Shown here: piece after piece, positions 8,284 to 18,206 of the stretch | Layout: each line of letters starts with the position of its first letter | How positions within the stretch are numbered: position 1 is the first letter of the stretch | Source: Marinobacter sp. | GTDB taxonomy: Bacteria > Pseudomonadota > Gammaproteobacteria > Pseudomonadales > Oleiphilaceae | Assembly (NCBI GenBank): GCA_018402255.1 | Contig: JAGYIS010000008.1 | Span: 186,001 to 250,000 of the forward strand | DNA length: 64,000 nucleotides | Direction: 5' to 3' | Made by a program: the position numbers and the translations under genes | Notes under the pieces: model-generated | Told to the model about the DNA's origin: nothing | What the model saw: the letters and a program-made list of their open reading frames with translations, nothing else | Database searches by the model: none

Positions 8284-8880
8284 ATGAACCACCTGGCCCA
8301 CACCTTCCTCGCCCCGGACTCACCGGAGGCCCGTGTGGGCAGCATTCTAGGGGACTTTACCCGAGGGGTGGAGCTGTCGGCATTGCCAGAGCCTGTGATC
8401 CGGGGCGTTCGTCATCACCGCTCGGTGGATGTGTTCACCGATCAGCACCCGGCGGTGCTGGCCAGCAAAGCCTTGTTCTCAGCGCAGCGCCGCCGCTTTG
8501 CCGGCGTTGCGCTGGACATTCTTTACGACCATTACCTGCTGCGACATTGGCATCGGTTCAGCCAGACAGACCACAACCGCTTTGTCAGTGCCGTCTACCA
8601 TGAGCTCGAAACCCACGAACACCTGATGCCCCCGCCGATGCTCAAAGTTACCCGGCGCATGGTGCAGCATGACTGGTTTGGCGCCTACGAAGACTTCGAA
8701 AATATCGGTTACGCCCTCGACCGGGTAGCGGACCGCATCCGTTTTCCTAACCGCTTTGCCGGTATCATCGAAGAAATCCGGGCCAACGATGAGCTGCTCG
8801 AGGCCCAATTTCTTCAGTTCTTCCCGGAGTTAATCACCTTTGCCAGTGAGGATGCAGCGGGCCTCTCACCCCAGCCGTGA
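8284..8880 (+). CDS. acpH: Acyl carrier protein phosphodiesterase (ACP hydrolyase)
   Basis: A 198-residue HD-like protein with the AcpH signature: MNHLAHTFLAPDSPEARVGS, LGDFTRGV, RHHRSVDVFTDQHP and VALDILYDHYLLRHW. The conserved His/Asp residues are in place for metal-dependent removal of 4'-phosphopantetheine from holo-ACP. Starts 3 nt after the DUF5666 stop, so translation may be coupled. Its end overlaps the tail of the convergent nitronate monooxygenase gene by about 15 bp. Confidence 0.9.
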   Translation: MNHLAHTFLAPDSPEARVGSILGDFTRGVELSALPEPVIRGVRHHRSVDVFTDQHPAVLASKALFSAQRRRFAGVALDILYDHYLLRHWHRFSQTDHNRFVSAVYHELETHEHLMPPPMLKVTRRMVQHDWFGAYEDFENIGYALDRVADRIRFPNRFAGIIEEIRANDELLEAQFLQFFPELITFASEDAAGLSPQP

Positions 8881-9829
8881 GCGTGCTTGCCGGTACTCAT
8901 CACTGAGCCTTTTGACCAGCGCCTCCACGCTCGGCACATCCTTGATCTGACTCACACCCTGACCGGCCGACCACACCGTCTTCCAGGCCTTGGCTTCCTC
9001 ATCCATGGGCTTGAGCTTCTCGCCATAATTCACATCGCCGGCCTGATTCAGCTTGTCCATGTCGAAGCCGGCCGCCTCCAGACTCTGGCGCATAAAACTG
9101 GCCGGCACCCCGGACACCGCCGGCGTATGAATAATATCGCCAGACACCGCCTCAATGATCATGTTGCGGTAGGCGTCCTCGGCTTCCGGATTCCTCGGTA
9201 TTGATAAACCGCGTGCCCATATAGGCGAGATCCGCGCCCATCGCCTGCGCCGCCAGCACATCTTCACCGTGAGACAAACCGCCCGCCAGCAGAATCGTGC
9301 CGTCGAACACCTCGCGGATCTCATGCACCAGAACGAACGGATTGATCGTGCCAGCATGGCCACCGGCCCCGGCGGCCACCGCAATAATGCCATCGACCCC
9401 GGCTTCTGCCGCCTTGCGTGCATGCTTCTGATTGGTCACATCATGAAACACCAGCCCACCGTAGCTGTGTACCGCCTCCACCACCTGACTGGCAGCGCCC
9501 AGAGACGTAATCACAATCGGCACCTGATGCTTCACACACGATTCCAGATCCGCCTGCCAGCGCGGGTTGGTTCTATGCACCACCAGATTCACCGCATAGG
9601 GCGCAGTGACGTTGTCCGGATGGGCGGCTTGCCAATTAGTCAGGTCCGTCTTCATCTGCACCAGCCACTGCTCAAAATCTTCACTGCTGCGCTGGTTCAG
9701 CGCCGGAAAACTCCCTACAACCCCGGCCTTACAGCAGGCCAGCGCCAACTCGGGCGAAGAAATCAGAAACATCGGCGCGGCAATCAGCGGTAAAGACAGG
9801 CAATTTTTCAGTTGGTCGGGTACTGGCAT
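8866..9829 (-). pseudogene. Nitronate monooxygenase (2-nitropropane dioxygenase family), frameshifted
   Basis: Two overlapping frames together make a full-length (about 320 aa) FMN-dependent nitronate monooxygenase. The N-terminal frame (to about 9200) has PLIAAPMFLISSPELALACCKAG, GGLVFHDVTN and AGAGGHAG, ending in GADLAYMGTRFINTEES. The C-terminal frame continues EAEDAYRNMIIEAVSG to the stop at 8866. Losing one base just after the GAG-GAA codons (near 9200) explains the break. Either a real 1-nt deletion or a sequencing error; several other genes here show the same defect. Enzyme role by family: oxidation of alkyl nitronates such as propionate 3-nitronate. Confidence 0.85.
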
Positions 9830-9917
9830 GTTGAGTCCTTGATTTTTATTGGAACTTTTTCAGGATATAAGAGATCTTAGCCTGCCTGCTAAACGGATAA
9901 AACAAAAGGAGCCCCTG

Positions 9918-10649
9918 ATGGGTGAAGCAAAACGACGTAAACAGACCGGCGCACCCTCGCCGCGCAACAACGCAAACAGAAAACCCGCGATCATTGCAGT
10001 CTCTGTTGTCGTGGCCGTTGCCGTCATCGTCGGCGTTTACGCCATGACCATACCCCCTGCGCCCACCGACAGCTCCTTACCGGTTGCGGCCGCTAACGCA
10101 TCCGACTTTCCCGCCTCCCTGGACCAGTACGGCATCTCCGTCGGCCCTGAGGATGCCCCCGTCGTCGTCCGCGAATTCGCCGACTACCAATGCCCCGCCT
10201 GCGCCAGCTTCGCCCCGGCCAGTAAGCGCCTGAAAGACGAATACGTCGACACCGGCAAAGTCCGCTTCGTCTACTTCGACCTGCCCCTGCGCCAACACCA
10301 AAACGCCGTACCCGCCGCCCAGGCAGCCCGCTGCGCCGGCGACCAGGGCCAATACTGGCAAATGCACGACAAGCTTTACGACGCCCAAAGCGCATGGAGC
10401 GGCTCAAACGACCCGGTCGTCACCTTCACCCGCTACGCCAATGACCTGGGCCTGGAAGAACGCCGCTTCCGCCGCTGCCTGACCACCGAGCTGCACAAAG
10501 AAGCCGTGGAAGACAGCCTGCAAGTGGCTGTGCAAATGCGGGTGACCAGCACCCCGACGGTGATGGTAGACAACATCCAGTTAACAAGACCAGGCTGGGG
10601 CCAGTTGTCGGCGGTCGTCGAGCGTGAGCTGAACAAGGCCGAAAACTGA
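9918..10649 (+). CDS. DsbA-family thioredoxin-fold protein, membrane anchored
   Basis: A 243-residue protein with a short basic cytoplasmic N-terminus (MGEAKRRKQTG), one membrane segment (about residues 25-45) and a periplasmic thioredoxin fold. The active site is FADYQCPACASFAP (CPAC), followed by the helical insertion typical of DsbA/DsbG-like proteins and the cis-Pro loop VTSTPTVMVD. Predicted thiol-disulfide oxidoreductase. ATG at 9918 is chosen because AAAAGGAG lies just upstream; an upstream in-frame ATG at 9849 has no ribosome site. Confidence 0.85.
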   Translation: MGEAKRRKQTGAPSPRNNANRKPAIIAVSVVVAVAVIVGVYAMTIPPAPTDSSLPVAAANASDFPASLDQYGISVGPEDAPVVVREFADYQCPACASFAPASKRLKDEYVDTGKVRFVYFDLPLRQHQNAVPAAQAARCAGDQGQYWQMHDKLYDAQSAWSGSNDPVVTFTRYANDLGLEERRFRRCLTTELHKEAVEDSLQVAVQMRVTSTPTVMVDNIQLTRPGWGQLSAVVERELNKAEN

Positions 10650-10713
10650 TCGAAAGCACTGCCGCTATCACTCAACGGTGTTTGTGACGGCAAATTAAGA
10701 CGTGAGCCGTGGG

Positions 10714-10808
10714 TGGGGAACGCCCTTCCAAAATCGTGCGGAGCCATGGATGGCGGAGCCGAGCGTACAGGGAAGTATTCACAGCGTATTTTGGAAGGGC
10801 GTTCCCCA
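10714..10808. repeat. Long hairpin repeat, variable-arm family (copy A)
   Basis: A 21-bp perfect inverted repeat (left arm 10714-10734, right arm 10788-10808) surrounds a roughly 53-bp core. The core (GTGCGGAGCCATGGATGGCG...TATTCACAGCGT) resembles the cores of the hairpins at 22298-22409 (inverted) and 22530-22635, while the arms of the three copies are unrelated. It fills the gap between the DsbA-like gene and trhO. Confidence 0.8.
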
Positions 10809-10958
10809 TCCATGGCGGAGCACCTGGCACCGGTGGCCCCAAACACCCATAGCGGCCATCCCCAACTTGCGCCCAATGTCTAATTCGTTAAACTCTGGCC
10901 CCAAATACAAACCCCAAACCATGCTCCGGATTTACGATCCGGCCCGCAGGAGAAAACC

Positions 10959-11978
10959 ATGAGCAACGAAATCGTCGTCTGCGCACTCTACAAGTTCGCC
11001 GTCCTGAATGATTACAAAGAACTACGCCAGCCTCTACTGAAGCTGATGCTCGAACAAGACGTCCACGGCACCCTGCTGTTGGCCCGCGAAGGCATCAACG
11101 GCACCATCGCCGGCAGCCGTGAAGGCATCGACACCATCAAAGCCTGGCTCGGCAGCGACCAACGCTTCGAAGGCATCGACTACAAAGAATCCTACGTCGA
11201 CATTCAGCCCTTCAAACGCACCAAAGTTAAGCTCAAAAAAGAAATCGTCACCATGGGCGTCGACGGCATCGACCCCAAGCGTATCGTCGGCACCTACGTT
11301 GATGCCAAAGCATGGAACGACCTGATCTCCGACCCCGAGGTACTGCTCGTCGACACCCGCAACCAGTACGAAGTCGAGATTGGCACCTTCAAAAACGCCG
11401 TCAATCCGGCCACTGACACCTTCCGGGAATTTCCCGAGTATGTGAAACAGAACCTGGACCCAGCCAAGCACAAAAAAGTCGCCATGTTCTGCACCGGCGG
11501 CATCCGCTGTGAAAAATCCACGGCGTACCTGAAAGAACAAGGCTTTGAAGAGGTGTATCACCTCAAAGGTGGCATCCTGAAATACCTGGAAGACGTACCC
11601 CAGGAACAAAGCTTGTGGCAAGGCGAGTGCTTTGTATTTGACGATAGGGTAACCGTCAACCACAGCCTTGAGCGTGGCGACTATGACCAGTGCCACGCCT
11701 GCCGCCGACCGATTACCGAAGACGATAAACATCGTCCGGAATACGAACAGGGCGTTAGCTGCCACCAGTGCATTGAGTCACTGACAGAAGAGCAGAAAGC
11801 CAGATTCAAAGAGCGCGAACTCCAGATGCGACTGGCTGAAGAGCGCGGAGAAGTGCATGTAGGGGGTGAAGCTGCCCGAATCATTGCCGAACGAAAGGCC
11901 CGCAAGAAGGCCGAGCGTGAGCAGCAAGCCCGTAGAAGTCTGGAGGGAGAAGCAGCGCGTAAGTCTGCAACGAACTGA
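10959..11978 (+). CDS. trhO: tRNA uridine(34) hydroxylase TrhO (rhodanese domain)
   Basis: A 339-residue TrhO/YceA protein. The N-terminal ferredoxin-like domain has [16 protein letters not shown] rhodanese domain (about residues 125-220) has the catalytic Cys in [12 protein letters not shown]. The Cys-rich C-terminus carries C-x2-C pairs ([16 protein letters not shown]). The family installs 5-hydroxyuridine at tRNA position 34. Start ATG is preceded by AGGAG. Confidence 0.93.
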   Translation: MSNEIVVCALYKFAVLNDYKELRQPLLKLMLEQDVHGTLLLAREGINGTIAGSREGIDTIKAWLGSDQRFEGIDYKESYVDIQPFKRTKVKLKKEIVTMGVDGIDPKRIVGTYVDAKAWNDLISDPEVLLVDTRNQYEVEIGTFKNAVNPATDTFREFPEYVKQNLDPAKHKKVAMFCTGGIRCEKSTAYLKEQGFEEVYHLKGGILKYLEDVPQEQSLWQGECFVFDDRVTVNHSLERGDYDQCHACRRPITEDDKHRPEYEQGVSCHQCIESLTEEQKARFKERELQMRLAEERGEVHVGGEAARIIAERKARKKAEREQQARRSLEGEAARKSATN

Positions 11979-12003
11979 TAACGATCCCGACCAAGGAGAC
12001 ATT

Positions 12004-12735
12004 ATGGGTATCCGAACACCACTGACGATTGCGTGCCTGGCACTGGCCCCGATGGCACAAGCTCAGGACAGCCGCAACTGGGATGGAGAAGCCGAGCTTG
12101 GCTTTCTCATGACCTCGGGCAATACCGACGAAACCAAGCTGGATGGCCGCCTGGGCTTGAAGCACGAAACCGAGACCTGGCGTAACACCGGGGACTTCCG
12201 CTCCCGGTACACCGAGGCCGAAGACCAGACCACCGCTGAGGAATACAAGGCAGCGCTGGAAGCAGACTACAAGTTTGATGAGCAGCAATACTGGTTTGTT
12301 CGCGGTGCCTATGAAGACGACCGGTTCTCTGGTTATGACTTCGAGTCGACATTGACCACCGGTTATGGAAACCGTGTTTGGCAGCAGGGTGATCGCTCGT
12401 TTCTGGACCTTTCGATCGGAGGCGGTTATCGCTACAACAAGCTCAGAGAAGATGATGTGGACGGCAGCAATACCGAAGAAGAGGCCATCGCAAGATTGGC
12501 GGGGCAGTTTGATTATGCGCTGTCTGAATCCGCGTTGTTTCGCCAGAAGCTGAGCACCGAGATTGGCCTGGACGAGAACAACACCATCAGCCAGTCCGAA
12601 ACGTCACTGCAAAGCAGCATCGTGGGCAGCTTGTCCATGAAGCTGGCGTATCGGGTCAAGCATGTGTCCGATGCCCCTGCCGGCTCAGATCAAACCGATA
12701 CTGAGACGTCCCTGTCGTTACTGTACGGCTTCTGA
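12004..12735 (+). CDS. DUF481 outer-membrane beta-barrel protein
   Basis: A 243-residue protein with a signal peptide (MGIRTPLTIACLALAPMAQAQ) and the DUF481 pattern: WDGEAELGFLMTSGNTDETKLDGRL, alternating Tyr/Arg-rich strands, and the terminal aromatic Phe (SLLYGF) typical of outer-membrane barrels. It resembles YdiY of enterobacteria. ATG at 12004 follows AAGGAG. A strong terminator follows at 12755-12792. Function is undefined for the family. Confidence 0.88.
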   Translation: MGIRTPLTIACLALAPMAQAQDSRNWDGEAELGFLMTSGNTDETKLDGRLGLKHETETWRNTGDFRSRYTEAEDQTTAEEYKAALEADYKFDEQQYWFVRGAYEDDRFSGYDFESTLTTGYGNRVWQQGDRSFLDLSIGGGYRYNKLREDDVDGSNTEEEAIARLAGQFDYALSESALFRQKLSTEIGLDENNTISQSETSLQSSIVGSLSMKLAYRVKHVSDAPAGSDQTDTETSLSLLYGF

Positions 12736-12754
12736 GGCAAGAGTTCCTGGCTAT

Positions 12755-12792
12755 AAAAAAGGGCGAATGGTTTAACCATTCGCCCTTTTTTT
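12755..12792. terminator. Rho-independent terminator (bidirectional)
   Basis: AAAGGGCGAATGG and CCATTCGCCCTTT form a perfect stem with a TTTAA loop and a T run on one side and an A run on the other. It can serve the DUF481 gene (+) and the convergent DUF523/DUF1722 gene (-). Confidence 0.92.
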
Positions 12793-12803
12793 CGCCGTCT
12801 CAA

Positions 12804-13763
12804 CTACACGTTATTCCTCAGTCCCAGCTCGTCCGGGTAGGGCGTCAGGTACTTCTGGGTGTGCAGGTAATCCACCGGTTCCTTGCGCTGTGCCAGCCGC
12901 AGTAACGTCATCGGCACCACCAAAGGAATTTCACCCCGGCGGTAAGCTTCGATCTGCTCCAGCAACACCGTTTTTTCCTCGGCCGACATGCCCTCTTTCA
13001 GAAACCCCAACAAATGCTGCATGGCATTCACATGGGAGCCGCGGCTGACTTTCTGGGTCATCGCCTCCATGAACAGATGGATGTAGCGGTTGGCAATGGT
13101 TGCCAAGGGTTCCGATTTCAGGTCACCCAGCATGGGGCCAAGCTGGCGGTAGATCTTCTCGGAGTGCGCCAGCAGGGTGAATTTGTGACGGGTATGAAAG
13201 TTAATGAGTGCCTGCTTGCCCAGCTGGTCGCCTGCGACGTTCTGCATCCAGTCGTCATAGGCGAACACCCGCTCAATGAAGTTTTCCCGCAGCAAGTTGT
13301 CGTTCAGGCGGCCTTCCTCTTCCACCGGCATTAACGGGAACGCCTTCATCAGCGCATCGGCAAACATGCCCCTGCCGTCCCGATGCACAAAACTGCCCTC
13401 GGCGTTGTGTACTTTGATCCGCTCCATGCCGCAGCTGGGGGATTTGGCCATCAGGATATAGCCGCGCAGATCCGCCAGGGTGGGTAGAATGTCGCGGATA
13501 AAGCCCTGCATGGCCTCGGTGTGATCCGCCGCGCCGCGGCTCTCAACCAGGTGCAGGCCATCGGCGTGTTCGCGCAGCTGGATGGCCGGGCGGGGCACAC
13601 CCAGGCCGGCTTCCAGTTCCGGGCAGATAGAGCGGAACTCAAAATGTTTTGCCAGCACTTGAGTGCAGTAACGGGAATGCTTGTGGCCACCGTCGTGGCG
13701 AACTTCCTTGCCGAGCAGGCAAGTGCTAATGCCAACAGGAATACCGGTCACAGAGGTCTCCAT
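12804..13763 (-). CDS. DUF523 and DUF1722 fusion protein (YbbK-YbgA type)
   Basis: A 319-residue two-domain protein. The N-terminal DUF523 region has VGISTCLLGKEVRHDGGHK, FRSICPELEAGLGVPRP and MAKSPSCGM, with conserved Cys residues like those that hold an Fe-S cluster in TudS thiouracil desulfurases. The C-terminal DUF1722 (YbgA-like) spans about 190-315 (HTRHKFTLLAHS, GMSAEEKTVLLEQIEAYR). Role in thio-nucleobase handling is inferred from TudS. Standalone gene on the minus strand. Confidence 0.88.
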   Translation of the reverse strand: METSVTGIPVGISTCLLGKEVRHDGGHKHSRYCTQVLAKHFEFRSICPELEAGLGVPRPAIQLREHADGLHLVESRGAADHTEAMQGFIRDILPTLADLRGYILMAKSPSCGMERIKVHNAEGSFVHRDGRGMFADALMKAFPLMPVEEEGRLNDNLLRENFIERVFAYDDWMQNVAGDQLGKQALINFHTRHKFTLLAHSEKIYRQLGPMLGDLKSEPLATIANRYIHLFMEAMTQKVSRGSHVNAMQHLLGFLKEGMSAEEKTVLLEQIEAYRRGEIPLVVPMTLLRLAQRKEPVDYLHTQKYLTPYPDELGLRNNV

Positions 13764-13814
13764 AGATCAGGTGCCAGAATGTGGTGCCAAGGATGCACTT
13801 TCAGTGTAAACCGT

Positions 13815-16070
13815 TCAGTCGGCGCTTGGCACCTCAGATTCGCTCGAAGGTTCGCTGCGCTTGGCGCGAGCCGCCAAGCTGGTGGCGTAGATGGTGCGTA
13901 CGTCCTTGGCGAACTGTTCCACCGAGTAATCCGCCGCGAATGACCGGGCCTGGGCGGACAGGGATTCTCTCAGATCATCGTCTTCCAGAATCTGCCGCAC
14001 CCGGGCTACCCACTGGGGCTGCTTCTCCGGCGTTTTGAAGCCGTTCAGACCATCACGGACGACATCGTCGATGCCACTTGAGCGCACCGCCACGACGGGT
14101 AAGCCAGCCGACATGGCCTCCAGAATCACCATGCCCTGAGTCTCCGATTTGGAGGCGAACAGGAATGCGTCACCCAGGTTGTACCACAGCGCCATATCTT
14201 CCGGTTTTATCGCACCGGCCAATTGAAAGTACGACTCCAGCCCCTGGCTTTCAATTTTCTTCTGCAGCCGGTCCCGCTGGTGGCCATCGCCAATCATCAG
14301 GAAGCGGAAGGGTACGTCAGTCTCTTGTCGCAGCCGGTCGATGGCATCAATCATGAAGTCGATGTTCTTCTCATTCGACAGCCGGGCAACACTGATAAAG
14401 ACCTTTTGATCGGTCAGCCCAAGTTTTTGCCGCAGCGATTTCAGCTGATCCTGATCCACCGACTGAAACCGCTGATATTCAATGCCAGTGGGTTGCACGA
14501 ACGTGGGCGTGGTGACGCCGATCATGCGCAGATACTCTTCTGTGGAGTCGGTGGGCACTATCACGCTGTCGCAGCGGTTGGCAAAGCGCTTGATCAGCGC
14601 ATGGGAAATCAGATTGCGGAACAGCATGCCGGGCAGGGGCACGAAGTGTGCGTAGTGTTCCAGCCGGGTGTGGTAAGTGTAGATGGCGGGCACCCGGAGG
14701 CGCTTTGCCACAAACAGCCCGAGGCTGCCGAGCCAGAACGGGTGATGCAGGTGAATAACGTCAGGCTTGAAGGCCTGTACCTGTCTATAGGTGCGGGGCA
14801 AAAAGATATTGGCGAGCCGGAATTCACGTTTCTCGCCCATGGCGATGAGCGACGGTACCCGGATGACACGGGATTCCTGCTCAGCCTGGTTTTTATAGCG
14901 CGGGGCGACAATTAAGGTCTCGTCGCCTGACTCATCAAGCCCTTTGCGCAAACGTTCGATGGAAATGGGAACCCCCCCGATGAAGGGCAGATAATTGTTG
15001 GTAAACATCGCCACTCGAAGAGGCTTTTCCAGCCAGGGTGCTGGGTCCAGATCATAATCCGGATAGTAATTCTTGCCGATGAAGATCAACTGGTAGAGTT
15101 TGATGGTCAGCGCGAGGAACACGGAGACAATCAGGATGAAGTTCAGGTAGCCGGTGTAAAACAGGGAATAAATAAAGAACCAGAAGCCCTCCATTCGCTC
15201 CCAGAAGGGGTGCTGACCAACCTCAAGGCGCTTCATCTGGTGTTTTATGTCGCCGTCGGCGGATACATCCACGGCAACATAGTGATAAAAGCTGTCTTCC
15301 GTATTGAGCACCAGGCCGCCGGCACCCCCGGTGGTAACAAAACGGGTATCGCCGATTTGTTGCTCGTCATAGATGGCGACATTGGCGGAGAACACCAGGT
15401 CGATCTTGTGCTGGCTTATGATATCCAGCAACTCGGAGCGGAACTCGGCCGGCTGAAGGTAGTCGTCTTCATCATCAAACAGCGCAGGGGTTTCCGGCGT
15501 TAAGGGCGGATGACCAACAAACAGAATATGTGCGTTGCTGGTGTCGTTGGCCAGGAGGTCCCTAAGCCAGCGGACTTGCCAGGACCAAGGGGTCTTGCCC
15601 GTGCTGTCCAGAAAAATCAGCCGCGCGTTGCCGGTGCGCACGCTGTAAAAGTGTGGACCGAAGTGCTCGTAAAACCGGAAACTGCCGAAATCATCCCGTT
15701 CATGGGGGCCGAAGGTCAGCAAATACGGCATGGTCAGATTGCTCAGAGTGCCCTGAATGGCCCGGTATTTGTCTTCACCGCCACCGCTGACGGCGTTGCC
15801 GGCGGATACCAGAAAATCCAGATCGGTGCTGTTCAGTTCCGGGATAATGCGGCGCTCGAATATCCCGACAGAATTATTGATATTGCCAACGACCGCGAAC
15901 CGGATGCCATCGCCCGGCGGCGTTCGCTCATAGATGCGCTCAATCTGTTCGCTGTGCAGCGCCTCTAGATCCTGTTTGAAGAAATTCAGGTAGGCTTTAT
16001 AGCTCAACAGCCCAACCACGATCAGCAGGCACACGTAGAACAGCAGCTTGAGTGGATTTCGAAAGATCAT
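13815..16070 (-). CDS. GT4 glycosyltransferase fused to a degenerate metallophosphoesterase domain
   Basis: A 751-residue fusion. Residues 8-28 are a membrane anchor. Residues about 55-290 have the order of a calcineurin-like phosphoesterase, but the metal motifs are altered: GNINN replaces D-x-H, AGNAVSG replaces GDxxD, GPHE replaces GNHD, GHPP is kept, and ANVAIYDE replaces GHVH. Residues about 305-330 form another membrane helix. Residues about 365-735 are a GT4 glycosyltransferase (MFTNNYLPFIGGVPISIERL, YTYHTRLEHYAHFVPLPG, EAMSAGLPVVAVRSSGIDDVV). Start overlaps the upstream flippase-like gene (ATGA), suggesting one pathway for a membrane glycolipid or polysaccharide. Confidence 0.85.
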   Translation of the reverse strand: MIFRNPLKLLFYVCLLIVVGLLSYKAYLNFFKQDLEALHSEQIERIYERTPPGDGIRFAVVGNINNSVGIFERRIIPELNSTDLDFLVSAGNAVSGGGEDKYRAIQGTLSNLTMPYLLTFGPHERDDFGSFRFYEHFGPHFYSVRTGNARLIFLDSTGKTPWSWQVRWLRDLLANDTSNAHILFVGHPPLTPETPALFDDEDDYLQPAEFRSELLDIISQHKIDLVFSANVAIYDEQQIGDTRFVTTGGAGGLVLNTEDSFYHYVAVDVSADGDIKHQMKRLEVGQHPFWERMEGFWFFIYSLFYTGYLNFILIVSVFLALTIKLYQLIFIGKNYYPDYDLDPAPWLEKPLRVAMFTNNYLPFIGGVPISIERLRKGLDESGDETLIVAPRYKNQAEQESRVIRVPSLIAMGEKREFRLANIFLPRTYRQVQAFKPDVIHLHHPFWLGSLGLFVAKRLRVPAIYTYHTRLEHYAHFVPLPGMLFRNLISHALIKRFANRCDSVIVPTDSTEEYLRMIGVTTPTFVQPTGIEYQRFQSVDQDQLKSLRQKLGLTDQKVFISVARLSNEKNIDFMIDAIDRLRQETDVPFRFLMIGDGHQRDRLQKKIESQGLESYFQLAGAIKPEDMALWYNLGDAFLFASKSETQGMVILEAMSAGLPVVAVRSSGIDDVVRDGLNGFKTPEKQPQWVARVRQILEDDDLRESLSAQARSFAADYSVEQFAKDVRTIYATSLAARAKRSEPSSESEVPSAD

Positions 16071-17125
16071 GGGCCCTCCCGGCGGCTTTTAAGTAATTCC
16101 CTTTGCATCACCAACAGCCCGATGATCATGCCCAGATAAATCGTCAGAAACCGCCAGGCCACGGTCACCAACACAAGATGATTGCCAGAGAGCGTGCCCT
16201 GGAAAAAGCTGCCGAACACGCCTTCAGAAATGCCGGAAGCGCCAGGCGTGGGCGCGAAGTACATGATAAATGTAGTGACCACCAGCAATCCCAGGGTAGT
16301 CAGGTAATTCACACTATAGCCCAGGCCATGAATCAGCAGTGCGGGAAAGCTGAACAGACTCAGTAAAAATAGCGCCGTGAATGCAATGGAAAGCAAGACG
16401 TCCCGTGGCTTGCCCTTCAGGTAGTCGCTGAAGCTGGAGGCAAAGCGGAGCAGCTCCCGGCGCAATTTGAACTGCCAACGGTCGTGTCGGCGATGACTGA
16501 TCAGATGGCAACCGCGCGCTGCCCGGACCAGCCCGCCAAGAGGGGCTATCAGCCAACGGGTGCGAAACAACAGAACGGCAAAAAATCCGAGGTAGATGGT
16601 GACAAAAACGGCCAGTGCCGTCGTCATCTCAGAAGACCAGGCATGGCCATCCAGGGCGTCGAGCGTGAGCAGGAACACCGGGGTCAGGCAAAAGATGAAG
16701 ATCACCGCCAGCACGGTTCGGATGGTGGTTGCGGCCGTTGCTCTGGCCACCGGCACGCCGTTACGGGTCAGATACCAGATCTGCGCAAAGCCTCCGCCCG
16801 TGGCCATGGGCGTAACGTTCGAGAAAAACAGATTGATAAACACCAGTTTGAACAGCTTGCGAAAGGGCAGCTTGTGGCCGAGCGCCCGCAACGTAAAGTG
16901 CAGGCGCAAGCCGTCCGACAGAAAATACACCACCAGCAGGAGCACGGCAGGAACAAGGAAGGAAGCAGAGAGCAGTCGGGTGTCGAATTCAAAACTGCGG
17001 GCCGCAAACCGGTCGTAAACCACGTAAACCCCGGCTGCGGTCATCGCCAGGAACAGCAGGGTAAAGGCAAAAAGTCGTCGCCAGGAGGTTTGTTTCCGGT
17101 AATCGCTTGCTGTGCTGCTGTCCAT
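16067..17125 (-). CDS. UPF0104/LPG-synthase-TM family flippase-like membrane protein
   Basis: A 352-residue integral membrane protein with about eight helices and the UPF0104 hallmark FKLVFINLFFSNVTPMATGGGFAQ, plus MYFAPTPGASGISEGVFGSFF near the C-terminus. These motifs are found in the lysylphosphatidylglycerol synthase transmembrane region and in YbhN/AglD-like proteins that move lipid-linked substrates. Coupled by ATGA overlap to the glycosyltransferase fusion, so it may flip that enzyme's product or substrate. Confidence 0.85.
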   Translation of the reverse strand: MDSSTASDYRKQTSWRRLFAFTLLFLAMTAAGVYVVYDRFAARSFEFDTRLLSASFLVPAVLLLVVYFLSDGLRLHFTLRALGHKLPFRKLFKLVFINLFFSNVTPMATGGGFAQIWYLTRNGVPVARATAATTIRTVLAVIFIFCLTPVFLLTLDALDGHAWSSEMTTALAVFVTIYLGFFAVLLFRTRWLIAPLGGLVRAARGCHLISHRRHDRWQFKLRRELLRFASSFSDYLKGKPRDVLLSIAFTALFLLSLFSFPALLIHGLGYSVNYLTTLGLLVVTTFIMYFAPTPGASGISEGVFGSFFQGTLSGNHLVLVTVAWRFLTIYLGMIIGLLVMQRELLKSRREGP

Positions 17126-17189
17126 CGCCTGCCCGCCTGATAAAGGCGAGCAGTTTAACCCTTTGGGTGCAGGGGCTGTCCAGCGTCTG

Positions 17190-18206
17190 TCAGTGGCCGT
17201 AAACCATCATGGTGGTGTTGCTGATGACAAAATCGGTGAACTGCACAGAACCAATACTGGTACCGCCCACCTTGAATACCGGCATGTCGATGTCTGCGCG
17301 GAACTCCACATCGTGAATCGACAGGCCATCTTTGCCAGACACCGCCCCGGTGCCCCGGGACAACTTGGCGGTGGCGTGCGCCATACCAAAATGGCCGAGC
17401 GTATCGTTGCCCCGGCGGTTATGGATCTGCAGTCCCTCAATACCGACGGCGGCGAAGTTGAAGATAAAGATAAGGTCTGCGGCATCCCAGTTCAGGCTGC
17501 CGTTGGTCACTTCAAAATGGGTGTCGAGCTGCAGCTCCGAGCCCGACACCGTGTTGCCGTTGGCCAGGGTGCGGGTTGAGTTGCCGCCGTTGCGAATAAC
17601 CAGATCGGTCGGGCCAATATAGCCCTGCAGGTTGATGTCGGAAAACAGATTGGTGCTGCCATCGGTGCCGGAGGTGGTGATGGCGTCGATGGCCAGCTCA
17701 AAGTCGACGGCTTGCAGGTAGTCTTCAAGACTGGAGGGGTCGCCGTAATCGGTGGCGCCCAGATGAATCACAAGATCACCGCTGTTGAACTGTTTGCCAA
17801 AGCTGCCCGCGACCGAATACTTTGCCAGTGCGTCAGCGACATCCGGATTGCTGGTATCGATCAGGCCTGCGTTGGCACGGCGGGCGATTTCCGAGAAGCC
17901 GTGGGTCAGCACCTCGCCCTCGCCGGCAATATCGATGGTCATCTTGAGGTTGTCCAGCACCGAATCATTGTGGCCGGACAGCCGCAAGCCGTTGACGCTC
18001 AGGGTGCCCTCGTCGGTCCAGGCCAGGCGATCAATGCTCAGTTTGGTTTCCAGCTCGATAGACACCCCGGCTTGCCCTGTGACCGAAGCCATGGCGGAGT
18101 CGTCCAGCGGTGTGAAATCGGCCAGGGCGGGCATCGATACGCCGCCGGCAACAAGGCAGGCAAACGCCAGTGTTGGCCTGAATGGATGCAGGATAAAAGT
18201 AGACAT
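17190..18206 (-). CDS. DUF6160 (FilA-like) secreted protein
   Basis: A 338-residue protein with a signal peptide ending at PALA, followed by DDSAMASVTGQAGVSIELE. This 'L-D--MS-VTGQAGV-IE' entrance is typical of DUF6160/FilA-like proteins of marine gammaproteobacteria. The rest is beta-rich with many Asn/Gly/Thr, ending VISNTTMMVYGH. A surface or pilus-associated role is known only by name for the FilA relative. No enzymatic motifs. Confidence 0.75.
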   Translation of the reverse strand: MSTFILHPFRPTLAFACLVAGGVSMPALADFTPLDDSAMASVTGQAGVSIELETKLSIDRLAWTDEGTLSVNGLRLSGHNDSVLDNLKMTIDIAGEGEVLTHGFSEIARRANAGLIDTSNPDVADALAKYSVAGSFGKQFNSGDLVIHLGATDYGDPSSLEDYLQAVDFELAIDAITTSGTDGSTNLFSDINLQGYIGPTDLVIRNGGNSTRTLANGNTVSGSELQLDTHFEVTNGSLNWDAADLIFIFNFAAVGIEGLQIHNRRGNDTLGHFGMAHATAKLSRGTGAVSGKDGLSIHDVEFRADIDMPVFKVGGTSIGSVQFTDFVISNTTMMVYGH

